Assembly (NCBI GenBank): GCA_031253995.1
Contig: JAIRVG010000016.1
Span: 1 to 33,078, forward strand
Length of the DNA stretch: 33,078 nt
From: Paucimonas sp.
GTDB lineage: Bacteria; Pseudomonadota; Gammaproteobacteria; Pseudomonadales; Pseudomonadaceae
Reading direction: 5' to 3'
The position numbers were made by a program, and so were the translations under genes. Below are positions 16,847 to 24,309 of the stretch, one piece after another. The notes below the pieces were generated by a model. The model saw only the letters and a program-made list of their open reading frames with translations, searched no databases and was not told the origin of the DNA. Within the stretch, counting starts at the first letter, position 1. Each line of letters starts with the position of its first letter.

Positions 16847-18226
16847 TCAGGCCAGCTTGGCCGCATTCACCGCCGGACGCGACATCAGGCTCACTACCAC
16901 GAAGCTCACCAGGCCGATCGCCAGGCTGTAGTAGATCGGCGTGTTGGCATCCATCCCATCCTTGATCATGAACGCCAGGGCCGTGACGAAGCCCAGGGTC
17001 ATGCTCACGATGGCGCCGCGGGTGGTGGCGCGCTTCCAGTAGATGGCACCGATCAGCGGCACCAGCATGCCACCCACCAGCAGGTTGTAGGCCAGGGTCA
17101 GGGCGCTGATCACGTCTTCCACCACCAGGGCGATACCCAGCACGGCCAGGCCGGTCAGCAGGGTGAACAGGCGGTTGATCGCCAGGCTCGACTGCTTGCC
17201 GCCACGCAGCTTCGGCAGCAGGTCTTCGGTGAGCACGGTGGAGGCGGCCAGCAGGCCGGCGCTCGCGGTGGACATCATCGCGGCCAGCGCGGCAGCGATC
17301 ACCAGGCCGCGGATACCGTCCGGCAAGGCAGCCTTCACGATCGCGGCGAAGGCGTTGTTGGCGTTGCCCAGGTCCGGCAGCAGCACATGGGCCGCCATGC
17401 CGATCACCGCGCACACCAGGCCGTAGATCACGCAGTAGACACCGGCGGTGGTGCCGGCGTACTTGGCCACGTTCTCGTCACGGGCGGTGAACACCCGCTG
17501 CCAGATGTCCTGGCCGATCAGGATGCCGAAGAAGTAGATCAGGAAGTAGGTGATGATGGTGTCCCAGCCGATGGTGGTCAGGCTGAAGCTGGCCGCCGGC
17601 AGCTTGGCCACCAGCTCGTCCCAGCCGCCGACGCGGTACAGGCAGATCGGCAGGAGGACGAACATCAGGCCCACGGTCTTGATGACGAACTGGACGATGT
17701 CGGTCAGGGTCAGCGACCACATGCCGCCGATGGTCGAATACACCACCACCACGCCACCACCGAGCAGGATCGCCGCCCAGAACGGCAGGTCGAACAGCAC
17801 CTGCAGCACGGTGCCGATGGCCAGGGTGGAGGTCACGCCGATCATCAGCGCATAGGCGAGCATGATCACCGCGCTGGCCTGGCGCGCCATGGGGTTGTAG
17901 CGCTTTTCCAGGACCTGGGTCACGGTGAAGATGCGCAGGCGCAGCAGCGGCTTGGCGAGGAACAGGTTGAGGGCGATGATGCCCAGGCCCAGCGCGGCGC
18001 ACAGCCAGAAGCCGGAGATGCCGTGGACGTAGCCCAGCTTCACGGTGCCGACGGTGGACGCGCCACCCAGTACCGTGGCGGCCATGGTGCCCATGTACAG
18101 GCTGGGGCCCAGGTTGCGTCCGGCCACCAGGTAGTCTTCGTGGGTCTTGGCGCGGCGCATGCCGTACCAGCCCAGCAACAGCATGCCGGCGGCGTATATC
18201 AGTACAACGAATATGTCCAAGGCCAT
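16847..18226 (-). CDS. Sodium:solute symporter (SSS family)
   Basis: A 459-residue SSS-family symporter with about thirteen transmembrane helices, using a sodium gradient for uptake. Hallmarks are GWYGMRRAKTHEDYLVAGRNLG (about 20-41), MGTMAATVLGGASTVGTVKLGY (about 46-67) and GIIIGQDIWQRVFTARDE (about 235-255 in the middle). It sits immediately downstream of gbuA on the same strand, so guanidinobutyrate or a related guanidino/amino compound is a reasonable but unproven substrate. GGAGA 8 nt before the ATG at 18226 supports this start. The frame stays open to an ATG at 18334, which would add 36 residues. Confidence 0.88.
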   Translation of the reverse strand: MALDIFVVLIYAAGMLLLGWYGMRRAKTHEDYLVAGRNLGPSLYMGTMAATVLGGASTVGTVKLGYVHGISGFWLCAALGLGIIALNLFLAKPLLRLRIFTVTQVLEKRYNPMARQASAVIMLAYALMIGVTSTLAIGTVLQVLFDLPFWAAILLGGGVVVVYSTIGGMWSLTLTDIVQFVIKTVGLMFVLLPICLYRVGGWDELVAKLPAASFSLTTIGWDTIITYFLIYFFGILIGQDIWQRVFTARDENVAKYAGTTAGVYCVIYGLVCAVIGMAAHVLLPDLGNANNAFAAIVKAALPDGIRGLVIAAALAAMMSTASAGLLAASTVLTEDLLPKLRGGKQSSLAINRLFTLLTGLAVLGIALVVEDVISALTLAYNLLVGGMLVPLIGAIYWKRATTRGAIVSMTLGFVTALAFMIKDGMDANTPIYYSLAIGLVSFVVVSLMSRPAVNAAKLA

Positions 18227-18263
18227 GGGGTGTCTCCAATTATCTTTTTTATGTGAGATCGAT

Positions 18264-18331
18264 CCCGCGCACGGTGGGCCGCCGCGGGTCTTTTCTTCGT
18301 AGTAACGCGGGTCCGTCGCCGGACCCTTTTT
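18264..18331 (+). terminator. Two T-tract hairpins between symporter and gbuA, plus-strand orientation
   Basis: GGGTCCG (18309-18315) pairs with CGGACCC (18320-18326) followed by TTTTT, and CCCGCG (18264-18269) pairs with CGCGGG (18283-18288) followed by a pyrimidine/T-rich run. Both look like terminators on the plus strand, yet both flanking genes are read leftward. They would stop antisense transcripts entering from the symporter side, or act as RNA structure between gbuA and the symporter. Confidence 0.55.
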
Positions 18332-18369
18332 CATGGCTCCTGCCGCAGGTACCGCTCCTTGCCTTGGCC

Positions 18370-19320
18370 TTAGCGGTGGGCTACGCCGGGCAGCACGCAG
18401 AGCATTTCGTACAGCAGGTTGGCACCCAGCAACGAGGTGTTGCCGGTGGTGTCATAGGGTGGGGACACTTCCACCAGGTCGCAGCCGATCAGGTCCAGGC
18501 CCTGGCAGCCGCGGATGATTTCCATCGCCTGGATGGTGGTCAGGCCGCCGATTTCCGGGGTGCCGGTGCCTGGGGCCCAGGCCGGGTCGATGCCGTCGAT
18601 GTCGAACGACAGGTACACCGGACCGCCGCCGACCTTCTCGCGCACTTCCGCCATCAGTGGCTCCAGCGACTTGTGCCAGCACTCTTCGGCCTGGACTACG
18701 CGAAAGCCCTGCTTGCGGCTCCAGTTGAAGTCTTCGGCGGTGTAGCCCTGGGCGCGCAGGCCGATCTGCACCACGCGGTCGCAATCCAGCAGGCCTTCTT
18801 CCACGGCGCGGCGGAAGGTGGTGCCGTGGGCGATCTTCTCGCCGAACATGTGGTCGTTGACGTCGGCGTGGGCGTCGATGTGGACCAGGCCGATCTTGCC
18901 GTGCTTCTTGTGCAGGGCACGCAGGATCGGCAGGGTGATGGTGTGGTCGCCACCCAGGGTCAGGGGGATGACGTTGTGCTCGACGATCTGGTCGTAGGCT
19001 TCTTCGATGATGCGCACGGCGTCCAGCAGGTTGAAGGTGTTGATCGCCACGTCACCGATGTCGGCGACCGACAGCGAGTCGAACGGCGCGGCGCCGGTGG
19101 CCATGTTGTACGGGCGGATCATCACCGATTCGGCGCGGATCTGCCGCGGGCCGAAACGGGTGCCGGAGCGCAGGGAGGTACCGATGTCCAGCGGCACGCC
19201 GATGAAGGCGGCGTCCAGGCCGGCAGGGCTTTGCAGGTGAGGAAGGCGGAGCATGGTAGCGATGCCGCCGAAGCGCGGCATTTCGTTGCCGCCCAGTGGT
19301 TGGTGAAGAATCTTGTCCAC
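18370..19320 (-). CDS. gbuA: Guanidinobutyrase, ureohydrolase family
   Basis: A 316-residue Mn2+-dependent ureohydrolase of the agmatinase/guanidinobutyrase group; in Pseudomonas GbuA converts 4-guanidinobutyrate to 4-aminobutyrate and urea in arginine/agmatine breakdown. The metal-binding motifs are present: GGDH (123-126), DAHAD (149-153) and SFDIDGIDP (238-246). The substrate assignment rests on synteny (divergent LysR regulator, symporter next door) because the motifs are shared with agmatinase. The start is a GTG at 19320 with GAGG 8 nt upstream. The symporter gene follows 143 bp downstream. Confidence 0.88.
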   Translation of the reverse strand: MDKILHQPLGGNEMPRFGGIATMLRLPHLQSPAGLDAAFIGVPLDIGTSLRSGTRFGPRQIRAESVMIRPYNMATGAAPFDSLSVADIGDVAINTFNLLDAVRIIEEAYDQIVEHNVIPLTLGGDHTITLPILRALHKKHGKIGLVHIDAHADVNDHMFGEKIAHGTTFRRAVEEGLLDCDRVVQIGLRAQGYTAEDFNWSRKQGFRVVQAEECWHKSLEPLMAEVREKVGGGPVYLSFDIDGIDPAWAPGTGTPEIGGLTTIQAMEIIRGCQGLDLIGCDLVEVSPPYDTTGNTSLLGANLLYEMLCVLPGVAHR

Positions 19321-19466
19321 GGTTCGGGCCTCATCGATTCGATTGTTCTAGTTGTTGATATCTGTTCTCGACAACGGCCAGCCAGCCGGAATCGTCCTGG
19401 AACAGTTGCTGTGCGGCGCAGTCTGCAAAAGGTAGTGCGCGGGAAGAATCGCTACCGGCAAATACT

Positions 19467-19488
19467 TAGTTCAGGTTTTTCTGAACTA
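19467..19488. promoter_or_regulatory. Inverted repeat upstream of gbuR (candidate GbuR operator)
   Basis: TAGTTCAG (19467-19474) and CTGAACTA (19481-19488) form an exact 8-bp inverted repeat around GTTTTT, 56 bp before the gbuR start, in the interval between divergent gbuA and gbuR. A TTCAG-N6-CTGAA core fits a LysR-type T-N11-A site. Confidence 0.55.
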
Positions 19489-19543
19489 TCGGCAAAAGCG
19501 CGGTTAGACTGTGGCCATTTCCGACCCGCGGACGCCCATTTTC

Positions 19544-20437
19544 ATGGCCTCGAACCTGCCCGATCTGAAGCTGCTGCGCATTTTCGCCAGCGTGGTGCGC
19601 CACCAGGGCTTCGCCAATGCCCAGCGCGATCTCAACCTGTCCACCTCGGCGATCAGCACCTACATGAGCCAGCTGGAGTCGGCCCTGGGCATCGTCCTGT
19701 GCCACCGCGGGCGCGGTGGCTTCAGCCTGACCAGCAAGGGCGAGCTGTTCCACCAGGAGACCCTGCGCCTGCTGGCCGAGCTGGATGGCTTCGAGCAGTA
19801 CGCGGCGGCGCTCAAGGGCGAGCTGCGCGGCACCCTCAACCTCGGCGTGATCGACTCCACCGTCGGCGACCGCGCCTTGCCCCTGGCCGAGGCCATCGGC
19901 GGCTACAGCCAGGAACACCCGGCGGTGCACCTGCACCTGTCGGTGTCGAGTCCCTACGAGTTGCAGCTGGGGGTGCAGGACAATCGCCTCGACCTGGCCA
20001 TCGGCGCCTTCTCCACACGGATGAGCGGCCTGGTCTACCAGCCGCTGTACCGCGAGCAGCACTGGCTGTATTGCAGCAACCGCCACCCGCTGTACCACGA
20101 GCGACGCATTCCCGAGCAGGTCATCACCCAGCAGCGCATGGTCGGCCGTGGCTACTGGAGCCAGGCGGAACTGGCCCGGCACGGCTTCAAGCACAGCGCG
20201 GCGACGGTGGAGAGCATGGAGGCGCAGTTGATCCTGGTGCTGTCCGGCGCCTATATCGGCTACCTGCCCGAGCACTACGCCCAGGCCTGGGTCGACAAGG
20301 GCGACCTGCGCGTGCTGTCACCGGCCACCTTCGGCTACCAGGCGCCGTTCTCGATGATCATTCGCCGTGGGCGAAGCCGTGAACCACTCATTCAGACGTT
20401 CCGTGATCTGCTGCGTGCACAGCTCACACCGGGCTAG
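19544..20437 (+). CDS. gbuR: LysR-family regulator of gbuA
   Basis: A 297-residue LysR regulator with an N-terminal winged helix (LPDLKLLRIFASVVRHQGFANAQRDLNLSTSAISTYMSQLESALG) and a C-terminal effector domain. It is divergent from gbuA, as in P. aeruginosa where GbuR activates gbuA in response to 4-guanidinobutyrate. The start is uncertain: ATG 19544 gives the usual N-terminus, a GTG at 19511 in the same frame is possible, and neither has a good ribosome-binding site. An inverted repeat in the shared promoter region is a likely binding site. Confidence 0.88.
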   Translation: MASNLPDLKLLRIFASVVRHQGFANAQRDLNLSTSAISTYMSQLESALGIVLCHRGRGGFSLTSKGELFHQETLRLLAELDGFEQYAAALKGELRGTLNLGVIDSTVGDRALPLAEAIGGYSQEHPAVHLHLSVSSPYELQLGVQDNRLDLAIGAFSTRMSGLVYQPLYREQHWLYCSNRHPLYHERRIPEQVITQQRMVGRGYWSQAELARHGFKHSAATVESMEAQLILVLSGAYIGYLPEHYAQAWVDKGDLRVLSPATFGYQAPFSMIIRRGRSREPLIQTFRDLLRAQLTPG

Positions 20438-20575
20438 TTAGAGGCTATTTGCCATCAATACTTTGTGCCTATGCTAAAAATACTGGCCTAATGCCCCATT
20501 CAGTTGAATGCTCTGCTAGAACTTTCCTTGCCGTGATGAATTTTCCGACAACCTCATCAGCAGGGATTGCCCAAG

Positions 20576-22141
20576 ATGCGCAAGAATTTGCCCGTCACCG
20601 AGCAGGAAAGATCATTCCCCCCGGGGCAGCGGTTGATCTCCACCACCGACCTCGACAGTCGTATCACCTATTGCAACGACGCCTTCGTCGACATCAGCGG
20701 CTTCACCCGTGAAGAGCTGATCGGCCAACCCCACAACCTCGTTCGCCATCCCGACATGCCGCCGCCGGTGTTCGCCCACATGTGGGAAACCATCAAGGGG
20801 GGCAAGCCCTGGATGGGCGTGGTGAAAAACCGCGCCAAGAACGGCGACTTCTACTGGGTCAGCGCCTATGTCACGGCGATCTACGAGAACGGCCGGGTCA
20901 GCGGCTACGAATCGGTGCGCTCGTTGCCGACTCGCGAGCAGGTGCAGCGGGCTTCGGCGCTGTACGCACGGTTGAACGCCGGGCGCTCGCCAACACCCTG
21001 GGCGGCGCGGCTGATGGACGGGCTCGGGCATGGCTGGCCGTTGCTCGCCGCCGGTGCCGTGTCGGCATTCGGTTACCTGGCCTTGCCGCAGTACGCTGCC
21101 CTTGGCGTGCTCATGGCCAGCCTGCTGGGCGCCTGGTTCCTTCTGGAGAATCGCCGCGACCGAGTGATTCGCCAGACGCTGGCGGAGCACCCGAAGGCCT
21201 TCACCAGCCCGCTGGTGGCCCTGACCTACAGCCGCAACCTCGGGCCCCAGGGGCAACTGGACCTGGCCATGATCAGCGAGGAAGCGCGCCTGCAGACCGC
21301 GCTGACCCGCCTGGTGGATGCCGGTGTCAGCGTGCGCAGCCGCGCCTCGCAATCCTCCGAGCTGTCCGATGCCCAGGCCCAGATGCTCGATCGCCAGCGC
21401 AGCGAGACCGACCAGTCGGCCACCGCGGTGGCGCAGATGGCGGCGACCATCCAGGAGGTCACCCACAACGTGCAGAGCACTGCCCACGCGGCCTCCGACG
21501 CCGACCAGCTGACCCGCCAGGGCAGCACGCTGGCGCAGCAGAGCCTGAAGGCGATGAGCAGCATGGCCGAGGCGGTCAGCGACATCGGCCAGGCGGTCAA
21601 TGCCCTGGCCGAACAGACCCAGTCCATCGGCAGCGTGGTGGATGTGATCACCTCGATTGCCGAGCAGACCAACCTGCTGGCGCTGAACGCCGCCATCGAG
21701 GCGGCGCGGGCCGGTGAGCAGGGGCGCGGCTTCGCGGTGGTGGCCGACGAGGTGCGTTCCCTGGCCCAGCGTACCCGGGCGTCTACCGAGGAAATCCACC
21801 AGATCATCGCTTCGCTGCGGGCCGGTGCCGATCGGGCGGTGAGCAGCGCCAGCAAAGGCGAGCAGATCTCCCGTGACAGCGTGCACAGCGTCGAAGCGGT
21901 GCAGCAGGCGTTGAGCGGGATCAGCGAGGCGGTCAGCCGCATCACCGGCATGAGCCAGCAGATCGCCACGGCGTCCGAGCAGCAGAGCCATGTGGTGGAC
22001 GATATCAACCAGCAGATCGTGCGTATCGCCCAGCTCTGCGACCGCAGTGCCGGGCAGGCGCGGCAGGGGGCGGAGATCAGCCAGGAGCTGGAGCGCATGG
22101 CGGAGTACCTGCACGACCTGGCGGAACGTTTCAACCGCTGA
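20576..22141 (+). CDS. PAS-domain methyl-accepting chemotaxis protein (Aer-like energy-taxis receptor)
   Basis: A 521-residue receptor. It has an N-terminal PAS domain (about 20-120; [21 protein letters not shown] and [18 protein letters not shown]), a membrane anchor of two short hydrophobic stretches (about 154-190), and a cytoplasmic signalling domain with the MCP tip [20 protein letters not shown] (363-382) and [16 protein letters not shown] (385-400). The layout matches Aer, which senses redox through FAD in the PAS domain and drives aerotaxis via CheA/CheW. There is no periplasmic ligand domain and no C-terminal CheR-docking pentapeptide. AGGGA at 9 nt supports ATG 20576. The neighbour gbuA suggests nothing about its ligand. 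Confidence 0.93.
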   Translation: MRKNLPVTEQERSFPPGQRLISTTDLDSRITYCNDAFVDISGFTREELIGQPHNLVRHPDMPPPVFAHMWETIKGGKPWMGVVKNRAKNGDFYWVSAYVTAIYENGRVSGYESVRSLPTREQVQRASALYARLNAGRSPTPWAARLMDGLGHGWPLLAAGAVSAFGYLALPQYAALGVLMASLLGAWFLLENRRDRVIRQTLAEHPKAFTSPLVALTYSRNLGPQGQLDLAMISEEARLQTALTRLVDAGVSVRSRASQSSELSDAQAQMLDRQRSETDQSATAVAQMAATIQEVTHNVQSTAHAASDADQLTRQGSTLAQQSLKAMSSMAEAVSDIGQAVNALAEQTQSIGSVVDVITSIAEQTNLLALNAAIEAARAGEQGRGFAVVADEVRSLAQRTRASTEEIHQIIASLRAGADRAVSSASKGEQISRDSVHSVEAVQQALSGISEAVSRITGMSQQIATASEQQSHVVDDINQQIVRIAQLCDRSAGQARQGAEISQELERMAEYLHDLAERFNR

Positions 22142-22217
22142 ACGCGACAACCGGCCCACAGGGATGTGGGTGATTTCCGGGACTGCTGTGGCACACTTGC
22201 CTGCCCAGGAGAACCCG

Positions 22218-22811
22218 ATGTCCAGAATCCAGTGCGAACGCTGCCTGCGTCCGCAGAATCACTGCCTTTGCCCCTTGATCCCGTCCCTCGACAGCCGTAC
22301 CCGGGTGGTGCTGTTGCAGCATCCTGATGAAGTGCGTCATGCGCTGAATACTGCGCGGTTGGCGGCGCTTGGGCTGACGAATGCGGAGCTGCGGGTGGGC
22401 GAGGTGTTCGAAGACCTGGCCGGGCTGATCGCCACGCCGGGGTATCGGGTGGGATTGCTGTTTCCCGGCGAGGCGGCGGTGGCGTTGCAGGCTTATGAGG
22501 CGGACGAGCGGCCGTGGTTGCTGATCGTGCCCGATGGGACCTGGCGCAAGGCGCGCAAGCTGCTGTACCTGAATCCGCTGCTGGAGACGCTGCCGCGGGT
22601 GACCCTGGCCAGTGTGCTGCCGTCGCGCTATCGGCTGCGCAAGGCGCCTGGGGAAGGGGCTTTGTCGACGGTGGAAGCGGTGGCCCAGGCGTTGAACGTG
22701 CTGGAGGGAGAGGGGCGGTTCGATGAATTGCTCAGGCCGTTCGATGCGCTGATCGAGGGGCAGATCGCGGCGATGGGGCGGGAGACGTTCGTGCGCAATC
22801 ATCTGCGTTGA
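22218..22811 (+). CDS. tapT: tRNA-uridine aminocarboxypropyltransferase (DTW domain)
   Basis: A 197-residue DTW-domain protein (TapT, formerly YfiP), which transfers the 3-amino-3-carboxypropyl group of S-adenosylmethionine to uridine 47 of tRNA. The N-terminus has four cysteines (Cys6, 9, 16, 18) in the expected metal-binding spacing, and the diagnostic DGTW is at 106-109 within VPDGTWRKARKLL. AGGAG lies 6 nt before the ATG at 22218. The gene ends before a REPIN and is convergent with the adhesin transport genes. Confidence 0.9.
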   Translation: MSRIQCERCLRPQNHCLCPLIPSLDSRTRVVLLQHPDEVRHALNTARLAALGLTNAELRVGEVFEDLAGLIATPGYRVGLLFPGEAAVALQAYEADERPWLLIVPDGTWRKARKLLYLNPLLETLPRVTLASVLPSRYRLRKAPGEGALSTVEAVAQALNVLEGEGRFDELLRPFDALIEGQIAAMGRETFVRNHLR

Positions 22812-22818
22812 TCATTCG

Positions 22819-22899
22819 GGCCTCATCGCTGGCAAGCCAGCTCCCACAGGGTCCGCGGTGCATGCGGTCCTTGTGGGAGCTGGCTTGCCAGCGATGCAG
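22819..22899. repeat. REPIN copy 4
   Basis: Inverted REP arms GGCCTCATCGCTGGCAAG... (from 22819) and TGTGGGAGCTGG...GATGCAGGC (to about 22899), with a shorter and different spacer from copies 1-3. It fills the gap between convergent tapT and lapC-like genes, where it could end both transcripts. Confidence 0.88.
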
Positions 22900-22919
22900 G
22901 CGACACCGATCGAACTGAT

Positions 22920-24266
22920 TCACCGCTCGCGAAGCGCCTCCGTCCGCGCCTTCAGCACCGGCTTCAACAGGTAGTCCAGCACGCTCTTCTCGCCCGTGAT
23001 GATATCCACCGTCGCCACCATCCCCGGAATGATCAGCAAGGGCTTGTTGTCCCCCCCGAGGTGATTCTTGTCGGTCCGCACCTGGATCATGTAGAACGCG
23101 TTGCCCTTGTCATCGGTGACGGTATCCGCGCCGATCAGCTCCAGCTTGGCCTTGAGCCCGCCGTAGATGGAATAGTCATAGGCACTGAACTTGACCATCG
23201 CGCTCTGCCCCGGATGCAGGAACGCCACGTCCTGCGGCCGCACCCTGGCTTCGATCAGCAGGTTGTCCTCCAGCGGCACGATCTCCACCAGGTCGCTGCC
23301 GGGCTGGACCACGCCGCCGATGGTGTTGACCTTGAGCAGCTTGATGATGCCGTGCACCGGCGACACCACCGTGGTGCGGTTGACCCGGTCGTCGATGGCA
23401 ACGCTGGTGGCGGTGATCTTCGACAGGTCGGTACGCTTCTCGTTGAGTTCCTTGGCCGCCTCGGAACGGAAGCCGGCATCGGTTTCTTCGATCTTGCTCT
23501 TGATCTCGGCGATCGCCGCCTCGGCCCGGGGAATCGCCAGGCTGGTGGCGTTCATCGAGCCGCGGGCTTCCACGGCGCTGCGCTTGAGGCGCAGGATCTC
23601 CACCGGCGAGATGGCCCCGGTCTTCACCAGTGGCGTGGACATGTCCAGCTCCTGCTGCAGCAACGCCAGGCCGGAACGGTACTGCTCCAGCTTGGAGCGG
23701 AACTCGGCCAGCTCCTGGGTCTTCTGCCGCAGTTGTTCGTTGAGGGTCTGTTTTTCGCTGCTCAGGCGGCGCTGGCGCGACTGGTACAACGCCAGTTCGT
23801 CCTCGGCCACCTGCGGCGCCTTGCTGCGTACCTCGTCGGAGAGCTGGAACGGCTTGCCCTCGGCTTCCGCCGAGAGACGCTCGACCTGGGCGGTGAGGGC
23901 ATAGCGGTCGGCCTCGCTCTCGCCCTTGTTCGAGCGAAAGCGCGTGTCGTCGAGGCGCAGCAGGGTGTCGCCCTTGTCCACCATCTGCCCTTCGCGGACG
24001 AAGATCTCGGTGACGATGCCGCCTTCGAGGTTCTGGATCACCTGGACCTTGCTCGACGGGATCGCCTTGCCTTCGCCGACCGTCACCTCATCGAGGACCG
24101 CCAACCTGGCCCAGACCACGGCGATCAGCAGCAGCGCCGCCGCCAGCCACACGGTGATCCGCGACAGCCGCGGCGAGTCCTGCAGGGTGGCGCTGGCCAG
24201 GTCCGGCAGGTACTCGTGCTCGGCGGTCTTGTTGAAGCTGTTCAGGTAGCTGCGCAGCGAGGACAT
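22920..24266 (-). CDS. HlyD-family type I secretion membrane-fusion protein (LapC/MapC type)
   Basis: A 448-residue periplasmic adaptor that links the inner-membrane ATPase to the outer-membrane pore for adhesin export. It has a cytoplasmic N-terminus, one transmembrane helix (about 36-56), the lipoyl-like half VIQNLEGGIVTEIFVREGQMVDKGD (about 76-100), long coiled coils (about 115-290) rich in Glu, Lys and Leu, and a C-terminal beta-barrel (TTVVSPVHGIIKLL and DRNVVE-type segments, about 310-430). GAGG precedes ATG 24266 by 8 nt. It is the third gene of the leftward operon, 43 bp after the ATPase gene. Confidence 0.92.
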   Translation of the reverse strand: MSSLRSYLNSFNKTAEHEYLPDLASATLQDSPRLSRITVWLAAALLLIAVVWARLAVLDEVTVGEGKAIPSSKVQVIQNLEGGIVTEIFVREGQMVDKGDTLLRLDDTRFRSNKGESEADRYALTAQVERLSAEAEGKPFQLSDEVRSKAPQVAEDELALYQSRQRRLSSEKQTLNEQLRQKTQELAEFRSKLEQYRSGLALLQQELDMSTPLVKTGAISPVEILRLKRSAVEARGSMNATSLAIPRAEAAIAEIKSKIEETDAGFRSEAAKELNEKRTDLSKITATSVAIDDRVNRTTVVSPVHGIIKLLKVNTIGGVVQPGSDLVEIVPLEDNLLIEARVRPQDVAFLHPGQSAMVKFSAYDYSIYGGLKAKLELIGADTVTDDKGNAFYMIQVRTDKNHLGGDNKPLLIIPGMVATVDIITGEKSVLDYLLKPVLKARTEALRER

Positions 24267-24309
24267 GGTGAGCGCCTCTTGTTCGTGATTGGCGTTCGCG
24301 TCGTACTTA

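Noticed and set aside
18253..20382. 709-codon plus-strand open frame over gbuA and gbuR
   Set aside because: It crosses gbuA in antisense and gbuR out of frame; both are well supported.
20576..22141. The PAS chemoreceptor as BdlA, the biofilm-dispersion protein at this position in P. aeruginosa
   Set aside because: BdlA is soluble with two PAS domains; this protein has one PAS domain and a membrane anchor, the Aer layout.
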